Assembly (NCBI GenBank): GCA_051875715.1
Contig: JBJEHD010000037.1
Location: forward strand, 1 to 63,652
Length of the DNA: 63,652 nt
DNA from: DYCT01 sp051875715
GTDB taxonomy: Bacteria > Bacteroidota > Bacteroidia > Bacteroidales > Bacteroidaceae
Direction: 5' to 3'
The notes beneath the pieces were generated by a model. It made no database searches and was not told where the DNA came from. It worked only from the letters and a program-made list of their open reading frames with translations. Below are positions 51,920 to 60,256 of the stretch, piece by piece (the first letter of the stretch is position 1; each line of letters opens with the position of its first letter). The translations under genes and the position numbers were made by a program.

Positions 51920-54239
51920 TGAAAGAGGTGTTCTGGTGGTAGCCGTGATGCTGCTGCTCGCGGGGCTGAATTCTTGTTCGTTGACAAAGAATCTGCCCGA
52001 GGGTGAGGTGTTGTATCGTGGTATAACAGCCATTGACGTGGATAATGCGGATAAATCGTCAAACGGAGAAGATGCGTTCGTAGAGGCTGAGGCTGCTTTG
52101 TCTTGTGCGCCAAACAATGCGATTCTGGGCAGTTCGTCGATGAAATTCCCTTTCCCATTAGGCTTGTGGATATATAATGACTTCGTCAATGCCAGACGAA
52201 AATTCGGGAAATGGATTTTCAACCGTTTTGCGGCCAAGCCTGTTCTGATTTCTTCCGTGAACCCTTCGTTGCGTGCACAAATAGCGCGCAACATCCTGCA
52301 CGACTATGGCTTTTTCAACGGAACGGTGGACTACCGGGTTTTGCCCGATGCGAAGAATCCTCGCAAGGCCCATATTCGTTATCATGTGGACTTTAAGAAC
52401 TTATATCGGCTGGATTCGGTGGCGTATGTGGGATTCCCTCCGGCGGTAGACACATTATTGCAGGCGGAACGAACCGCCAGCCTGATTCGGAATGGTGATC
52501 CTTTCAGTGTAATCAAATTGGATGAGGAACGACAACGCATGAGTTTGTTGTTGCGTGATAATGGCTACTATTATTTTCGACCGGATTTTGTGACGTTTCG
52601 GGCCGACACGTTGATTAAATCGGGTTGGGTTCATCTGCAGATTCTGCCGAAAGCGGGTGTTCCCAATGAAGGAATGCGTCAGTGGCGGGTAGGCAACATC
52701 TCATTTAACTTGTCGAACTATCAGCGGGCACAGAATGTACGTAAGGATTCGTTGATGTACAAAGACATGAAGGTGTATTATACGGGGAAACGGCCACCTG
52801 TCCGTCCTTCGGTCTTGTATGAGCGGTTGCGGTTTCATACGGGAGAACTCTACAACGGAAGTCAGCAAAGTAAAACACAGGATAAGTTGAGCCGGTTGGG
52901 CGTTTTCCGTTATTCGGAGTTTCAGTATATCCCGCGCGATACGTTGGGGGGCAATGACCGGCTGGACGTGCGGATAGATGCGGCGATGGATCAACCTTTG
53001 GATGGAGAATTGGCCTTGAACGTGACGTCGAAAAGCAATGACCAGGTGGGGCCTGGTGCTACTTTCAGCGTTTCGCGAAAGAATATTTTTCGTGGCGGTG
53101 AAACTTTCTCCGTGAAACTGAAAGGCTCGTATGAGTGGCAGACGAAGTCGTCGCCCAAGGCGGGACGATCGGCGATAAACTCCTATGAGTTGGGCGCGGA
53201 GGCGTCTTTGGACTTTCCGTGGGTCGTTTTCCCATGGGTGCATCGTGTCGATTTCGATTTCCCGGCCACGACTACGTTCCGTCTTTACGCCAACCAATTG
53301 AATCGGGCCGGCTTTTTCAAGATGCTTTCTTTCGGTGGACAAGCAACCTACAACTTCCAGCCTACTTCGACTTCGTATCATTCCATCACGCCGTTCCGGT
53401 TGACGTTTAATGCACTGCAGAGTACGACTGCTCGGTTCGATTCCATCATGGATGCCAATCGGGCTTTGTATCAGAGTCTGAAGAATCAGTTTATTCCGGC
53501 CATGTCATATACATATACGTATGACGACACACGTTTGTCGGACAAATTGAACCATTTGTGGTGGCAAGTGTCCGTTACATCGGCCGGCAATGTCACATCG
53601 GGCCTCTATGCGGCCTTCGGGCAGCGGTTCAACAAGCAGAATAAACACCTTTTTGGCAATCCTTTTGCGCAGTTCATCAAACTGACGGGAGAGATTCGTT
53701 ATAATTATCGGATTGACCTGAAGAATCGCCTGGCCATGCGTTTGATGGCTGGTTTTATTTATTCGTATGGCAATATGGTCGTATCACCCTATAGCGAACA
53801 GTTCTTTGTAGGAGGTGCCAACAGCGTACGAGCATTTACGGTACGTGCCTTGGGGCCCGGACGCTATCGGCCGGCGGAGGAGAACAAGTACTCGTATATC
53901 GATCAGACGGGAGATTTTAAACTGGAGGCCAACTTGGAATATCGTTTCCGCATCCTTGGCGATTTGCATGGCGCGGTGTTTTTGGACGCGGGCAACGTGT
54001 GGCTGCTTCGTGAGGACGCCGACCGCCCGGGAGGGAAACTCGATTGGAGCCGCCTTGCCAAAGACATAGCCTTGGGTACCGGGGCCGGTGTCCGATATGA
54101 CATGAACTTCTTGGTCATTCGTTTTGATGTAGGAGTCGGTCTTCATGTGCCGTACGAAACGGGGAAGTCAGGCTATTATAATCTTCCCTCGTTCAAGAAA
54201 GGTCTGGGCTACCATCTTGCCATCGGCTATCCTTTCTGA
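51906..54239 (+). CDS. tamL: BamA/TamA-family outer-membrane lipoprotein (TamL)
   Basis: 777 residues. The signal ends in LNSC (Cys24), so unlike proteobacterial TamA it is a lipoprotein, the TamL type reported in Bacteroidetes. POTRA-like repeats (about 45-390) precede a 16-strand barrel domain with QFFVGGANSVRAF (the VRGF-like motif region), LEANLEYRFRI and a terminal aromatic residue in HLAIGYPF, the outer-membrane beta signal. Works with TamB; translationally coupled by a 14-bp overlap. Confidence 0.92.
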   Translation: MKRCSERGVLVVAVMLLLAGLNSCSLTKNLPEGEVLYRGITAIDVDNADKSSNGEDAFVEAEAALSCAPNNAILGSSSMKFPFPLGLWIYNDFVNARRKFGKWIFNRFAAKPVLISSVNPSLRAQIARNILHDYGFFNGTVDYRVLPDAKNPRKAHIRYHVDFKNLYRLDSVAYVGFPPAVDTLLQAERTASLIRNGDPFSVIKLDEERQRMSLLLRDNGYYYFRPDFVTFRADTLIKSGWVHLQILPKAGVPNEGMRQWRVGNISFNLSNYQRAQNVRKDSLMYKDMKVYYTGKRPPVRPSVLYERLRFHTGELYNGSQQSKTQDKLSRLGVFRYSEFQYIPRDTLGGNDRLDVRIDAAMDQPLDGELALNVTSKSNDQVGPGATFSVSRKNIFRGGETFSVKLKGSYEWQTKSSPKAGRSAINSYELGAEASLDFPWVVFPWVHRVDFDFPATTTFRLYANQLNRAGFFKMLSFGGQATYNFQPTSTSYHSITPFRLTFNALQSTTARFDSIMDANRALYQSLKNQFIPAMSYTYTYDDTRLSDKLNHLWWQVSVTSAGNVTSGLYAAFGQRFNKQNKHLFGNPFAQFIKLTGEIRYNYRIDLKNRLAMRLMAGFIYSYGNMVVSPYSEQFFVGGANSVRAFTVRALGPGRYRPAEENKYSYIDQTGDFKLEANLEYRFRILGDLHGAVFLDAGNVWLLREDADRPGGKLDWSRLAKDIALGTGAGVRYDMNFLVIRFDVGVGLHVPYETGKSGYYNLPSFKKGLGYHLAIGYPF

Positions 54240-54289
54240 ATCGGCCAAGGCGACCTGGTTAGAATCCTGAAGGGCTTTTTTTTGATGTG

Positions 54290-54323
54290 TTTGGGTGTAA
54301 ATGATTTATATTTCGTATTTTTG
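54290..54323 (+). promoter_or_regulatory. Promoter of the nucleotidyltransferase gene
   Basis: TTTG at 54290-54293 and TATTTTTG at 54316-54323 with a 22-bp spacer; the leader is about 40 nt. Confidence 0.6.
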
Positions 54324-54371
54324 TTGGTGAAAAATGTATATCACTATTGTTGAACTAATCAGATAAATGCA

Positions 54372-55268
54372 ATGAAACCAACTTTATTTGCTTTGGCGGC
54401 CGGTATGGGCAGCCGATATGGCGGTTTGAAACAATTGGACCGTTTGGGACCGAGTGGCGAAACCATCATGGATTACTCCATTTATGATGCTATCCGGGCC
54501 GGCTTCGGCAAGATCGTATTTGTTATCCGCCATGATTTCGAAGAGGACTTCCGCAAGATTGTCTTGAGTAATTACGAAAACCATATCGAGACGGACGTCG
54601 TGTTTCAGGAACTGGACAAATTGCCGGAAGGCTTTGTGTGTCCGGAGGGACGTACCAAACCCTGGGGAACGAACCACGCCGTGTTGATGGCGAAGGATGC
54701 CATACATGAGCCGTTTGCCGTCATCAACACCGACGACTTCTATGGACGTCATAGCTTTTCGGTGATGGCAAAGGCTTTGACGGAACTCGATGGAAAGTCC
54801 AACGAGTATTGTATGGTAGGTTTCCGCGTGGGCAATACCTTGTCTGAGGGCGGCACGGTGTCCAGAGGTGTATGCCAGACCTCGGACGGCTACCTGACCA
54901 ATGTGGTGGAACGTACGGAGGTCATGCGCGTGGATGGAAAGGTCTGCTATCGTGACAACGGCGAATGGGTGGCCATACCGGACGAGACGCACGTGTCGAT
55001 GAACCTGTGGGGCTTTACGCCGGACTACTTCGTTCATTCCGAGGAATATTTCAAGGAATTCCTGACCGAGAATATCGGCAATCTCAAGTCTGAATACTTC
55101 ATCCCGAAGATGGTGAACAAACTGATAGAGGACGGCACTTCCCGCGTGCGTGTATGGGATACCACCTCGAAGTGGTTTGGCGTCACCTACCCGACCGACC
55201 GTCAGAATGCAGTCGACCAGATTCGTGCGCTGGTTGATGCCGGAGAGTATCCGAGCAAGTTGTTCTGA
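54372..55268 (+). CDS. NDP-sugar pyrophosphorylase-like nucleotidyltransferase
   Basis: 298 residues. N-terminal nucleotide-binding signature FALAAGMGSRYGGLKQLDRLGP, INTDDFYG (metal-binding Asp) and KWFGVTYPTDR. It resembles RmlA/GlmU-type transferases that activate sugar phosphates, but the sugar and nucleotide are not predictable. It has its own promoter, so it is independent of tamBL. Confidence 0.82.
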   Translation: MKPTLFALAAGMGSRYGGLKQLDRLGPSGETIMDYSIYDAIRAGFGKIVFVIRHDFEEDFRKIVLSNYENHIETDVVFQELDKLPEGFVCPEGRTKPWGTNHAVLMAKDAIHEPFAVINTDDFYGRHSFSVMAKALTELDGKSNEYCMVGFRVGNTLSEGGTVSRGVCQTSDGYLTNVVERTEVMRVDGKVCYRDNGEWVAIPDETHVSMNLWGFTPDYFVHSEEYFKEFLTENIGNLKSEYFIPKMVNKLIEDGTSRVRVWDTTSKWFGVTYPTDRQNAVDQIRALVDAGEYPSKLF

Positions 55269-55299
55269 CGAATCAGAATCCGAACGGACAAATAGAACG

Positions 55300-55340
55300 A
55301 AATTGCCCCTGCCGCAAGCAATTGCAGCAGGGGCAATTTC
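55300..55340 (+). terminator. Hairpin after the nucleotidyltransferase gene
   Basis: Perfect 14-bp stem GAAATTGCCCCTGC / GCAGGGGCAATTTC (55300-55313 and 55327-55340), 31 bp past the stop; only a short T stretch follows. Confidence 0.75.
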
Positions 55341-55370
55341 TGCATAGAAGGTGTGTTGGCACGGCCTTGT

Positions 55371-55546
55371 CTTCGCGTGCATACGTATCTGCCTTCACGT
55401 GTATACGTATCGGTCTTCGCGTGTATACGTATCGGTCTTCACGTGTACACGTATCGGTCTTCACGTGTACACGTATCGGCCTTCGCGTGTACACGTATCG
55501 GCCTTCGCGTGTATACGTATCGGCCTTCGCGTGTATACGTATCGGA
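55371..55546. repeat. Composite repeat copy 2, 22-bp module (8 units)
   Basis: Eight exact-length tandem units starting at 55371, 55393, 55415, 55437, 55459, 55481, 55503 and 55525. The pattern is CTTC, then a core RCGTGTAYACGTAT, then CGG plus one variable base. From unit position 4 to 18 purines and pyrimidines alternate without exception in all eight units. Variation in positions 4-18 is limited to A/G at position 5, T/C at position 10 and C/T at position 12. No protein reading is plausible since 22 is not a multiple of 3. Confidence 0.97.
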
Positions 55547-55552
55547 AGAGGT

Positions 55553-55618
55553 GTTGCAACACCGTTGCAACGGCATTGCAACGGCATTGCAACGCCGTTT
55601 AAATGGCGTTTAAATGGT
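55553..55618. repeat. Composite repeat copy 2, 11-bp module (6 units)
   Basis: Six contiguous 11-bp units: four centred on TTGCAA (starts 55553, 55564, 55575, 55586) and two centred on TTTAAA (55597, 55608). It follows the 22-bp module after 6 bp, as in copy 1. It lies 20 bp from the stop codon of the leftward transglutaminase gene. Confidence 0.97.
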
Positions 55619-55638
55619 CCGCTTGTTCAGGGCTTGCC

Positions 55639-57414
55639 TTAGTATTTGAGCACCTTGGCTTTGACTGATTTGTACTGAGGCATCGTCATCCCGATGGACG
55701 CTCCGATGTAAGTGGGGTCGCAAACGGTATATTTCTTCCCGTCTATCATGAGATAATCTCCTCTGACGTCGTTCTTGAACTTGACGGCTGTTGCAATATG
55801 ATTCGGATAATCGAGTAGAACGACCTCGAGGCCAAGGATGTTTCGTACGAGATAGGAGAACAGAATGGAGCGGTCCTCGCAGTCGCAAGAAGGGTAATAG
55901 AAGAGTTCCTCTACGAAGAATGGTTTCTCGTATCCGAATTGCTCTCCATCTGTGGCATAATCGAAGCCCGTCTGCACGAAATTGATGAGCAGATTGGCGG
56001 CCTCTTCTTCGCTCTTGCCTTTTACAAGATTACGAAGCGGGGTGAGAATGTTGGCGGCCATGGTGGGGTTGACGGGGGCCTTGACATAGACCTCGAAATC
56101 GCACTGGGGATAACTGCCATAAAAGTTCATGAGTGCTTCAGGCACGTCTGTTTCTACTTTCGCGTTGCTGCCGGTGGCTTTATGGATTGTGTGGGTGGTC
56201 GAACCCTTGAGCCTCGGGACCGAGTTGATCTTCATGGAAATGGGTCCTCTTGCCTGCGGGGCGTTTTGCGTATACATGTAGAAAGGACAGGCTGTGGCAT
56301 CCTTCTGAAGATAGTAGTAGTTGAGGCCTTCGAGGGTGATGTACGGATGTCCATAGATCATGCAGTCGGAGGAGAGGAACAGCATGAGTGTGCTGCCGTC
56401 TCCTTTACGCGCCATCTTGACCTTGTATCCGAGTTGGCTTAAGAGGAAATGTTGCATGACGATGCTCTCGTTGTGGTTGGTCGTGCAAGCCTCGGTGAAT
56501 GATTTTACAAAGGTGTACATGCCCCAGTCGTTGAGCGAGAGGCCTTCTTTGACGGATTGCAGCTCTTTGATGACGTTTGCGCAGTCGGCCTTGTAAAGTT
56601 GCTCGTAAGCATCGGCTACGTGGTTTTCTGTCAGACCGGCAAGACGCAACTTTCCTTTGAGCGATGCCGAGACATAATATTGGCCTCCACCGTAAGGGAC
56701 GGCTGTTTTACCTGGCCCGTTTTGTGTGAGGGCTGGTGCCGGGACTGATGAGGCCGGTGTTTCCGTCGAAGTGGTAGGAGGGCCTGCGGGTTTGTTCGTC
56801 GGGGCTGTGGGTTTGGCGACTTTGCCGGAAGGAGGAGTTGGCCTTTCTCCTTGGGGAGATTGGTTGAGCGGACATCCTGATTTGGGCTTGCCTGCTTTCC
56901 CGGAGGGAGGAACCACGTTTCTTTCTTGCGGTTTCTTGTCTTGAGGACAATCAGGTTTGGCTTTGGGCTGGTGCTCTTCCGCATTGGGCTTTTTAGGGGC
57001 AGAATCGGGGGCCTGTTTCTCTTTCCCGGCTGACGAGCGGGGCTTCTCGTCAAAATCAAGCACCTCGATGTCCGGGTTGCCTTTTTTTTTGATTTGCTTG
57101 CCTTCGCTTGTGGCAAGGTCGAGTATTTCTTCTATGCTTAATTGGGTGGGCTCCCGGTCGGTAGGATTGTCCTTCTCATCGTAGACGGTGGGCTGAACGG
57201 GCTCCGGCTTCTCTCTTTGTACGAGCGGTTCCTCTGAGTGCAGTTGCTTCCATGGCTCACGCATGAAGTTTAAGAAGTCGCGATTGGCGGCATCAAGAAA
57301 GTCGTAAAAGGACATGGTCTCTTTCTTCATGAATGTGTCGAAATCGTCAAGTTCCTGGGCTGTGATTGTGGTGTAGCCAAGAAACAAGCAGGTCCATATT
57401 AAGAAACGTTTCAT
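55639..57414 (-). CDS. Exported transglutaminase-like protein with proline-rich linker
   Basis: 591 residues. Signal peptide (MKRFLIWTC to ITAQ). Residues ~75-245 form a charged then Pro/Lys/Ser/Thr-rich low-complexity linker. The C-terminal domain has a transglutaminase/cysteine-protease triad: Cys512 in SCDCEDRSILF (Cys510 nearby), His539 in DYPNHIATAV and Asp566 in VCDPTYIG. Family members either crosslink or hydrolyse amide bonds, and some act on peptidoglycan. It is the last gene of the exported cassette; a hairpin separates it from the previous gene, so expression may be partly separate. The composite repeat sits at its 3' end. Confidence 0.8.
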   Translation of the reverse strand: MKRFLIWTCLFLGYTTITAQELDDFDTFMKKETMSFYDFLDAANRDFLNFMREPWKQLHSEEPLVQREKPEPVQPTVYDEKDNPTDREPTQLSIEEILDLATSEGKQIKKKGNPDIEVLDFDEKPRSSAGKEKQAPDSAPKKPNAEEHQPKAKPDCPQDKKPQERNVVPPSGKAGKPKSGCPLNQSPQGERPTPPSGKVAKPTAPTNKPAGPPTTSTETPASSVPAPALTQNGPGKTAVPYGGGQYYVSASLKGKLRLAGLTENHVADAYEQLYKADCANVIKELQSVKEGLSLNDWGMYTFVKSFTEACTTNHNESIVMQHFLLSQLGYKVKMARKGDGSTLMLFLSSDCMIYGHPYITLEGLNYYYLQKDATACPFYMYTQNAPQARGPISMKINSVPRLKGSTTHTIHKATGSNAKVETDVPEALMNFYGSYPQCDFEVYVKAPVNPTMAANILTPLRNLVKGKSEEEAANLLINFVQTGFDYATDGEQFGYEKPFFVEELFYYPSCDCEDRSILFSYLVRNILGLEVVLLDYPNHIATAVKFKNDVRGDYLMIDGKKYTVCDPTYIGASIGMTMPQYKSVKAKVLKY

Positions 57415-57461
57415 AGGGAGAAATGCTAAAAGGTGATGATTGAGGGACGATGTAATGGGAT

Positions 57462-57505
57462 AAAGGCAGGTGAGGCGGAAATGGCCTCTCCGTCTACCTG
57501 CCTTT
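57462..57505 (-). terminator. Hairpin between the last two cassette genes
   Basis: Stem AAAGGCAGGT / ACCTGCCTTT (57462-57471 and 57496-57505), with additional inner pairing. On the minus strand it ends TGCCTTTAT, a weak intrinsic terminator or attenuator between the 208-residue gene and the transglutaminase gene. Confidence 0.6.
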
Positions 57506-57517
57506 GTCTGATTGGCA

Positions 57518-58144
57518 TTAATATTCTTCTACAGGTTCGCCGATGAAGTTCTCTACTTGCTCGGAGAGGTCTTCAAGACGGGCTTTCTGACGGGCTTCTT
57601 TTGCTGCTGCTTCGCGTGCCTTTCTTGCCTGTTGCTCGTCGATGGACATGAAAACCTGGAATTCTTTCTTGCCATCTACGTCGCGCACAAGCATAAAGTG
57701 TTGCTTGACCAGACCTGCGATTTTGGTGTTGACTCCCATTTCGTAGGCGGCTCCGAAACGGTCGATTTCCTCTTCTGACACGCCGTCGGCTTCGGCGGAC
57801 ATGAGCGACTTGATTTTACCAACTACTTGTGCTTTGGCACGACCTGCATAACTGGTGATACCGTTCATGATGGCATTCTCACGGCCGATTTTGATGTTCT
57901 TGCCGGAAGAAAGTCCCGTGAGTGCGATACGGTTCTCCTCGTCTTCTTCCATATAGGAACGATACTTGGTGAGTGCGTACTCGAGCGTGGAAGCCTGGCC
58001 GTAAATCTCCCAACCGGCTTTTTTCATCTCTTTGATAGTCTTTTTAACATCCTTCTTCAAGGCTTTCGACTGTGCTGAGGCTGCTGTTGCTCCTCCAAAT
58101 ACGATGGCGAGCAGAAGCATGGCTTTTAGAATAAAACTTTTCAT
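57518..58144 (-). CDS. Exported protein of unknown function (cassette gene 7)
   Basis: 208 residues. Signal peptide (MKSFILKAM to ASAQ). The mature part is largely helical: KKDVKKTIKEMKKAGWEIYGQASTLEYAL, then GLSSGKNIKIGRENAIMNG, and a charged Ala/Arg/Lys helix near the C-terminus. The GRENA(I)-type Ala/Arg segment with surrounding helices recalls the LPP20/FlgT-like family, in which an Ala-rich helix precedes a two-strand hairpin. No confident family call. Expected location: periplasm or outer-membrane surface. Confidence 0.7.
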   Translation of the reverse strand: MKSFILKAMLLLAIVFGGATAASAQSKALKKDVKKTIKEMKKAGWEIYGQASTLEYALTKYRSYMEEDEENRIALTGLSSGKNIKIGRENAIMNGITSYAGRAKAQVVGKIKSLMSAEADGVSEEEIDRFGAAYEMGVNTKIAGLVKQHFMLVRDVDGKKEFQVFMSIDEQQARKAREAAAKEARQKARLEDLSEQVENFIGEPVEEY

Positions 58145-58209
58145 AACTGTAAAAATTGAGGTTATTAAATGATTAAATATTGAAATTCAAGTGTGGGGGC
58201 TATCGGGAG

Positions 58210-59511
58210 TTATTCCCAATTGGTTGTATAAGGCAACGCGATTCGGATGCGCTCAATACGTTCGGTGTTGGGGTTGACTACGGTGATAGCGCCTCTGACC
58301 AGGCCGGAATTGCTCGATTTCTGTTTCCGTACGGTGAATTTACCTTCTGAGACCACTCGCAGTTGAATGATTCCTTTGGTCGAGTACACGGCGTCGATGT
58401 CGTCGAAGATAAGCGGCGTAGTGAGGTCGGGGACTTCGAGTTCGATGGACTTGATGCCAAAGGCCGTCTCACCCTTGTTGTTGAGGGTCATTCTGAGGCT
58501 GATATCGGTCAGCTTGCGTGCTTCAGCATCCACGTCCGAGGCGATGAGGAACAATTTCCCTTCAGCAACCACGGAAAAATTCTCTGTTTGTCCCTGGTTG
58601 AGGTAGGCTTTGTGGGTCAGTCGTTTGCCTTCGATGATGAATGCGATGTCGAGGAAATTCTCTTCATCGGGCAGGCAATCGGTGGCATCGTATGAGATGA
58701 GAAATGCTCCGTTGGAAGGCGATATGCCAATTTGTGATGCGCAATTGGATTTAACCACCGGCGCCTTCGATACGCGTATAGGACGACCGTCCAGCATGAC
58801 CGTGCATCGGATATCGCCGTTTTCGGTGAACTGGCCCGTTACGCTCAGCGCGTTATAAAGGGCTTTGTACCGTTCTATCAACCCGTTCACTTCGCTCTGT
58901 CTCACGTCATCAAAGAAATACTCTTTCAAGGTGTTTAGCTTGGCCAGGGCGGCAGGAATGTCTTCGATAGCCTCAAGCCGGTTTATCCCATCCTCAAGCG
59001 CTTTGAGGTCTGCGACCTTCTCTGCATCGATTCGTTCAAATTCTGCGCGAAGTCTACGTTGTTCGATGCTGCTGAAGGGGTACTTGATGGAGTACTCGTA
59101 GTATTGCCTCTTTGTGGCTTTTTCCTGTTTCTTCTCCCAATAGAGTTCCGTGACTTTAGCCATGGAGATACCGTTTAGAAATGGTATGTTGGCCGATTTC
59201 ATCTTGGCCACTCTTTTGAATTCGTCTACAGACTCAACGTTGTCGTTGGTGATTGTCTCCGAAGAATTATTGATTTGGGTGACGGATACGTTGCTGGCCA
59301 CCGATAGGATGATGCGCTCTCTGACTTCAGCTATGGCCTTTGATTGTGCCTCTGCTATTGTGGAGGCATCGACCGTAACCACGAGGAAGTTGGGCGTGGC
59401 CGTGTTGAGCCATTCGGGCGCCTTCTTTGCGCTTCGCTCGATGACCTTGGTTTGCCCGGTAAGTACTGTTGGCATGAGCAACAGGGCTATGACTGCTAAT
59501 AATTGTTTCAT
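58210..59511 (-). CDS. Exported LPP20/FlgT-like protein (cassette gene 6)
   Basis: 433 residues. Signal peptide ending VLTGQ. An N-terminal domain (about 30-160) with PEWLNTATPNFLVVTVDASTIAEAQSKAIAEVRERI matches the LPP20-like pattern: a Trp-containing start, a beta strand, then an Ala-rich helix and Arg. A central coiled helix (about 165-240) precedes a C-terminal beta-sandwich with tandem Ig-like strands (GDIRCTVMLDGRPIRV, TLNNKGETAFGIKSIELEV, GKFTVRKQKSS). No lipobox. Function unknown. Confidence 0.72.
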   Translation of the reverse strand: MKQLLAVIALLLMPTVLTGQTKVIERSAKKAPEWLNTATPNFLVVTVDASTIAEAQSKAIAEVRERIILSVASNVSVTQINNSSETITNDNVESVDEFKRVAKMKSANIPFLNGISMAKVTELYWEKKQEKATKRQYYEYSIKYPFSSIEQRRLRAEFERIDAEKVADLKALEDGINRLEAIEDIPAALAKLNTLKEYFFDDVRQSEVNGLIERYKALYNALSVTGQFTENGDIRCTVMLDGRPIRVSKAPVVKSNCASQIGISPSNGAFLISYDATDCLPDEENFLDIAFIIEGKRLTHKAYLNQGQTENFSVVAEGKLFLIASDVDAEARKLTDISLRMTLNNKGETAFGIKSIELEVPDLTTPLIFDDIDAVYSTKGIIQLRVVSEGKFTVRKQKSSNSGLVRGAITVVNPNTERIERIRIALPYTTNWE

Positions 59512-59573
59512 ACGTTTTAATTATGCATTGTTCATCTTTGGTTATGAAAACTCGCAGGATTGTCTGAGCCTCA

Positions 59574-60209
59574 CTACAAGCCCGAACAAGCCCCTTCTTC
59601 GTCGGAAATAAGTCTGAGCAGTTCGGATGCCTGGTCGTAGCAGGAGAGTGTCTCGGAGACTGCAGACAGATAACTTTTGGCCTCTTCGTATCTTTTCGTC
59701 TGGAAGAGGGCCTGTGCCTTTTGCAAGATCACATTGCAATTCTCTGCGTAGTAGTTCTCTATTTTCTCTCGTGCCACCCGGATGAAGCGGGTGAATTGTG
59801 AGTCGGTCGACTTGATGGATTGTATCATCGCTTTATAAGGGTCCTCTTTCGTGCGAACTTGGCCGGAAAGGGATATGGTCACGCTATGATAAAGGCTGCC
59901 GTCCGCCCGGTTGAGGGCTACGAGGGTAAGTTCGCCTTTGACCAATCGCAGATTCTGGGTGAGCCCTGCGGTGGACTTTTCTTCCAGGATGTTGAGCTCC
60001 GGCCGAATGGCAAAGACGTTTAAATCCTGGGCCGCTCCCGCACTGTTGCGTGTGAGAATCTGTTTCAGCCTTGTCTCAAGCAGTTTGGCTGCATCTGCAG
60101 ACACTTCGCTTCCTTCTGCCAAGGGTTCGATGTTGAATTGTATGGTCTGGGCCAGCATTCCCATGGCCATAAAGGTGCAAAGGAACAAGGATATGAGTCT
60201 CGCTTTCAT
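59574..60209 (-). CDS. Exported CsgG/LpoB-like protein (cassette gene 5)
   Basis: 211 residues. Signal peptide (MKARLISL to MLAQ). The core (about 22-125) has the strand-helix-strand form of CsgG/LpoB/TolB-N domains: FNIEPLAEGSEVSADAAKLLETRLKQIL, LNVFAIRPELNIL, LVKGELTLVALN and YHSVTISLSGQV. The C-terminal half is helical with a TPR-like segment (AQALFQTKRYEEAKSYLSAV) and ends EEGACSGL. Fold call by eye; function unknown. Confidence 0.7.
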   Translation of the reverse strand: MKARLISLFLCTFMAMGMLAQTIQFNIEPLAEGSEVSADAAKLLETRLKQILTRNSAGAAQDLNVFAIRPELNILEEKSTAGLTQNLRLVKGELTLVALNRADGSLYHSVTISLSGQVRTKEDPYKAMIQSIKSTDSQFTRFIRVAREKIENYYAENCNVILQKAQALFQTKRYEEAKSYLSAVSETLSCYDQASELLRLISDEEGACSGL

Positions 60210-60256
60210 AGGTTTTTACGTATTAGTGGTGTGACAAATTAGATTGCTCCCGGATG

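Noticed and set aside
55371..55546. CRISPR array
   Set aside because: Units are contiguous 22-mers with no unique spacers and no cas genes are present.
55322..55642. Open frames on both strands through the composite repeat, coding for Arg/Tyr/Val/Ser-rich peptides
   Set aside because: Periods of 22 and 11 bp keep several frames open by chance; no start context, no family and the strongest signal is at DNA level.
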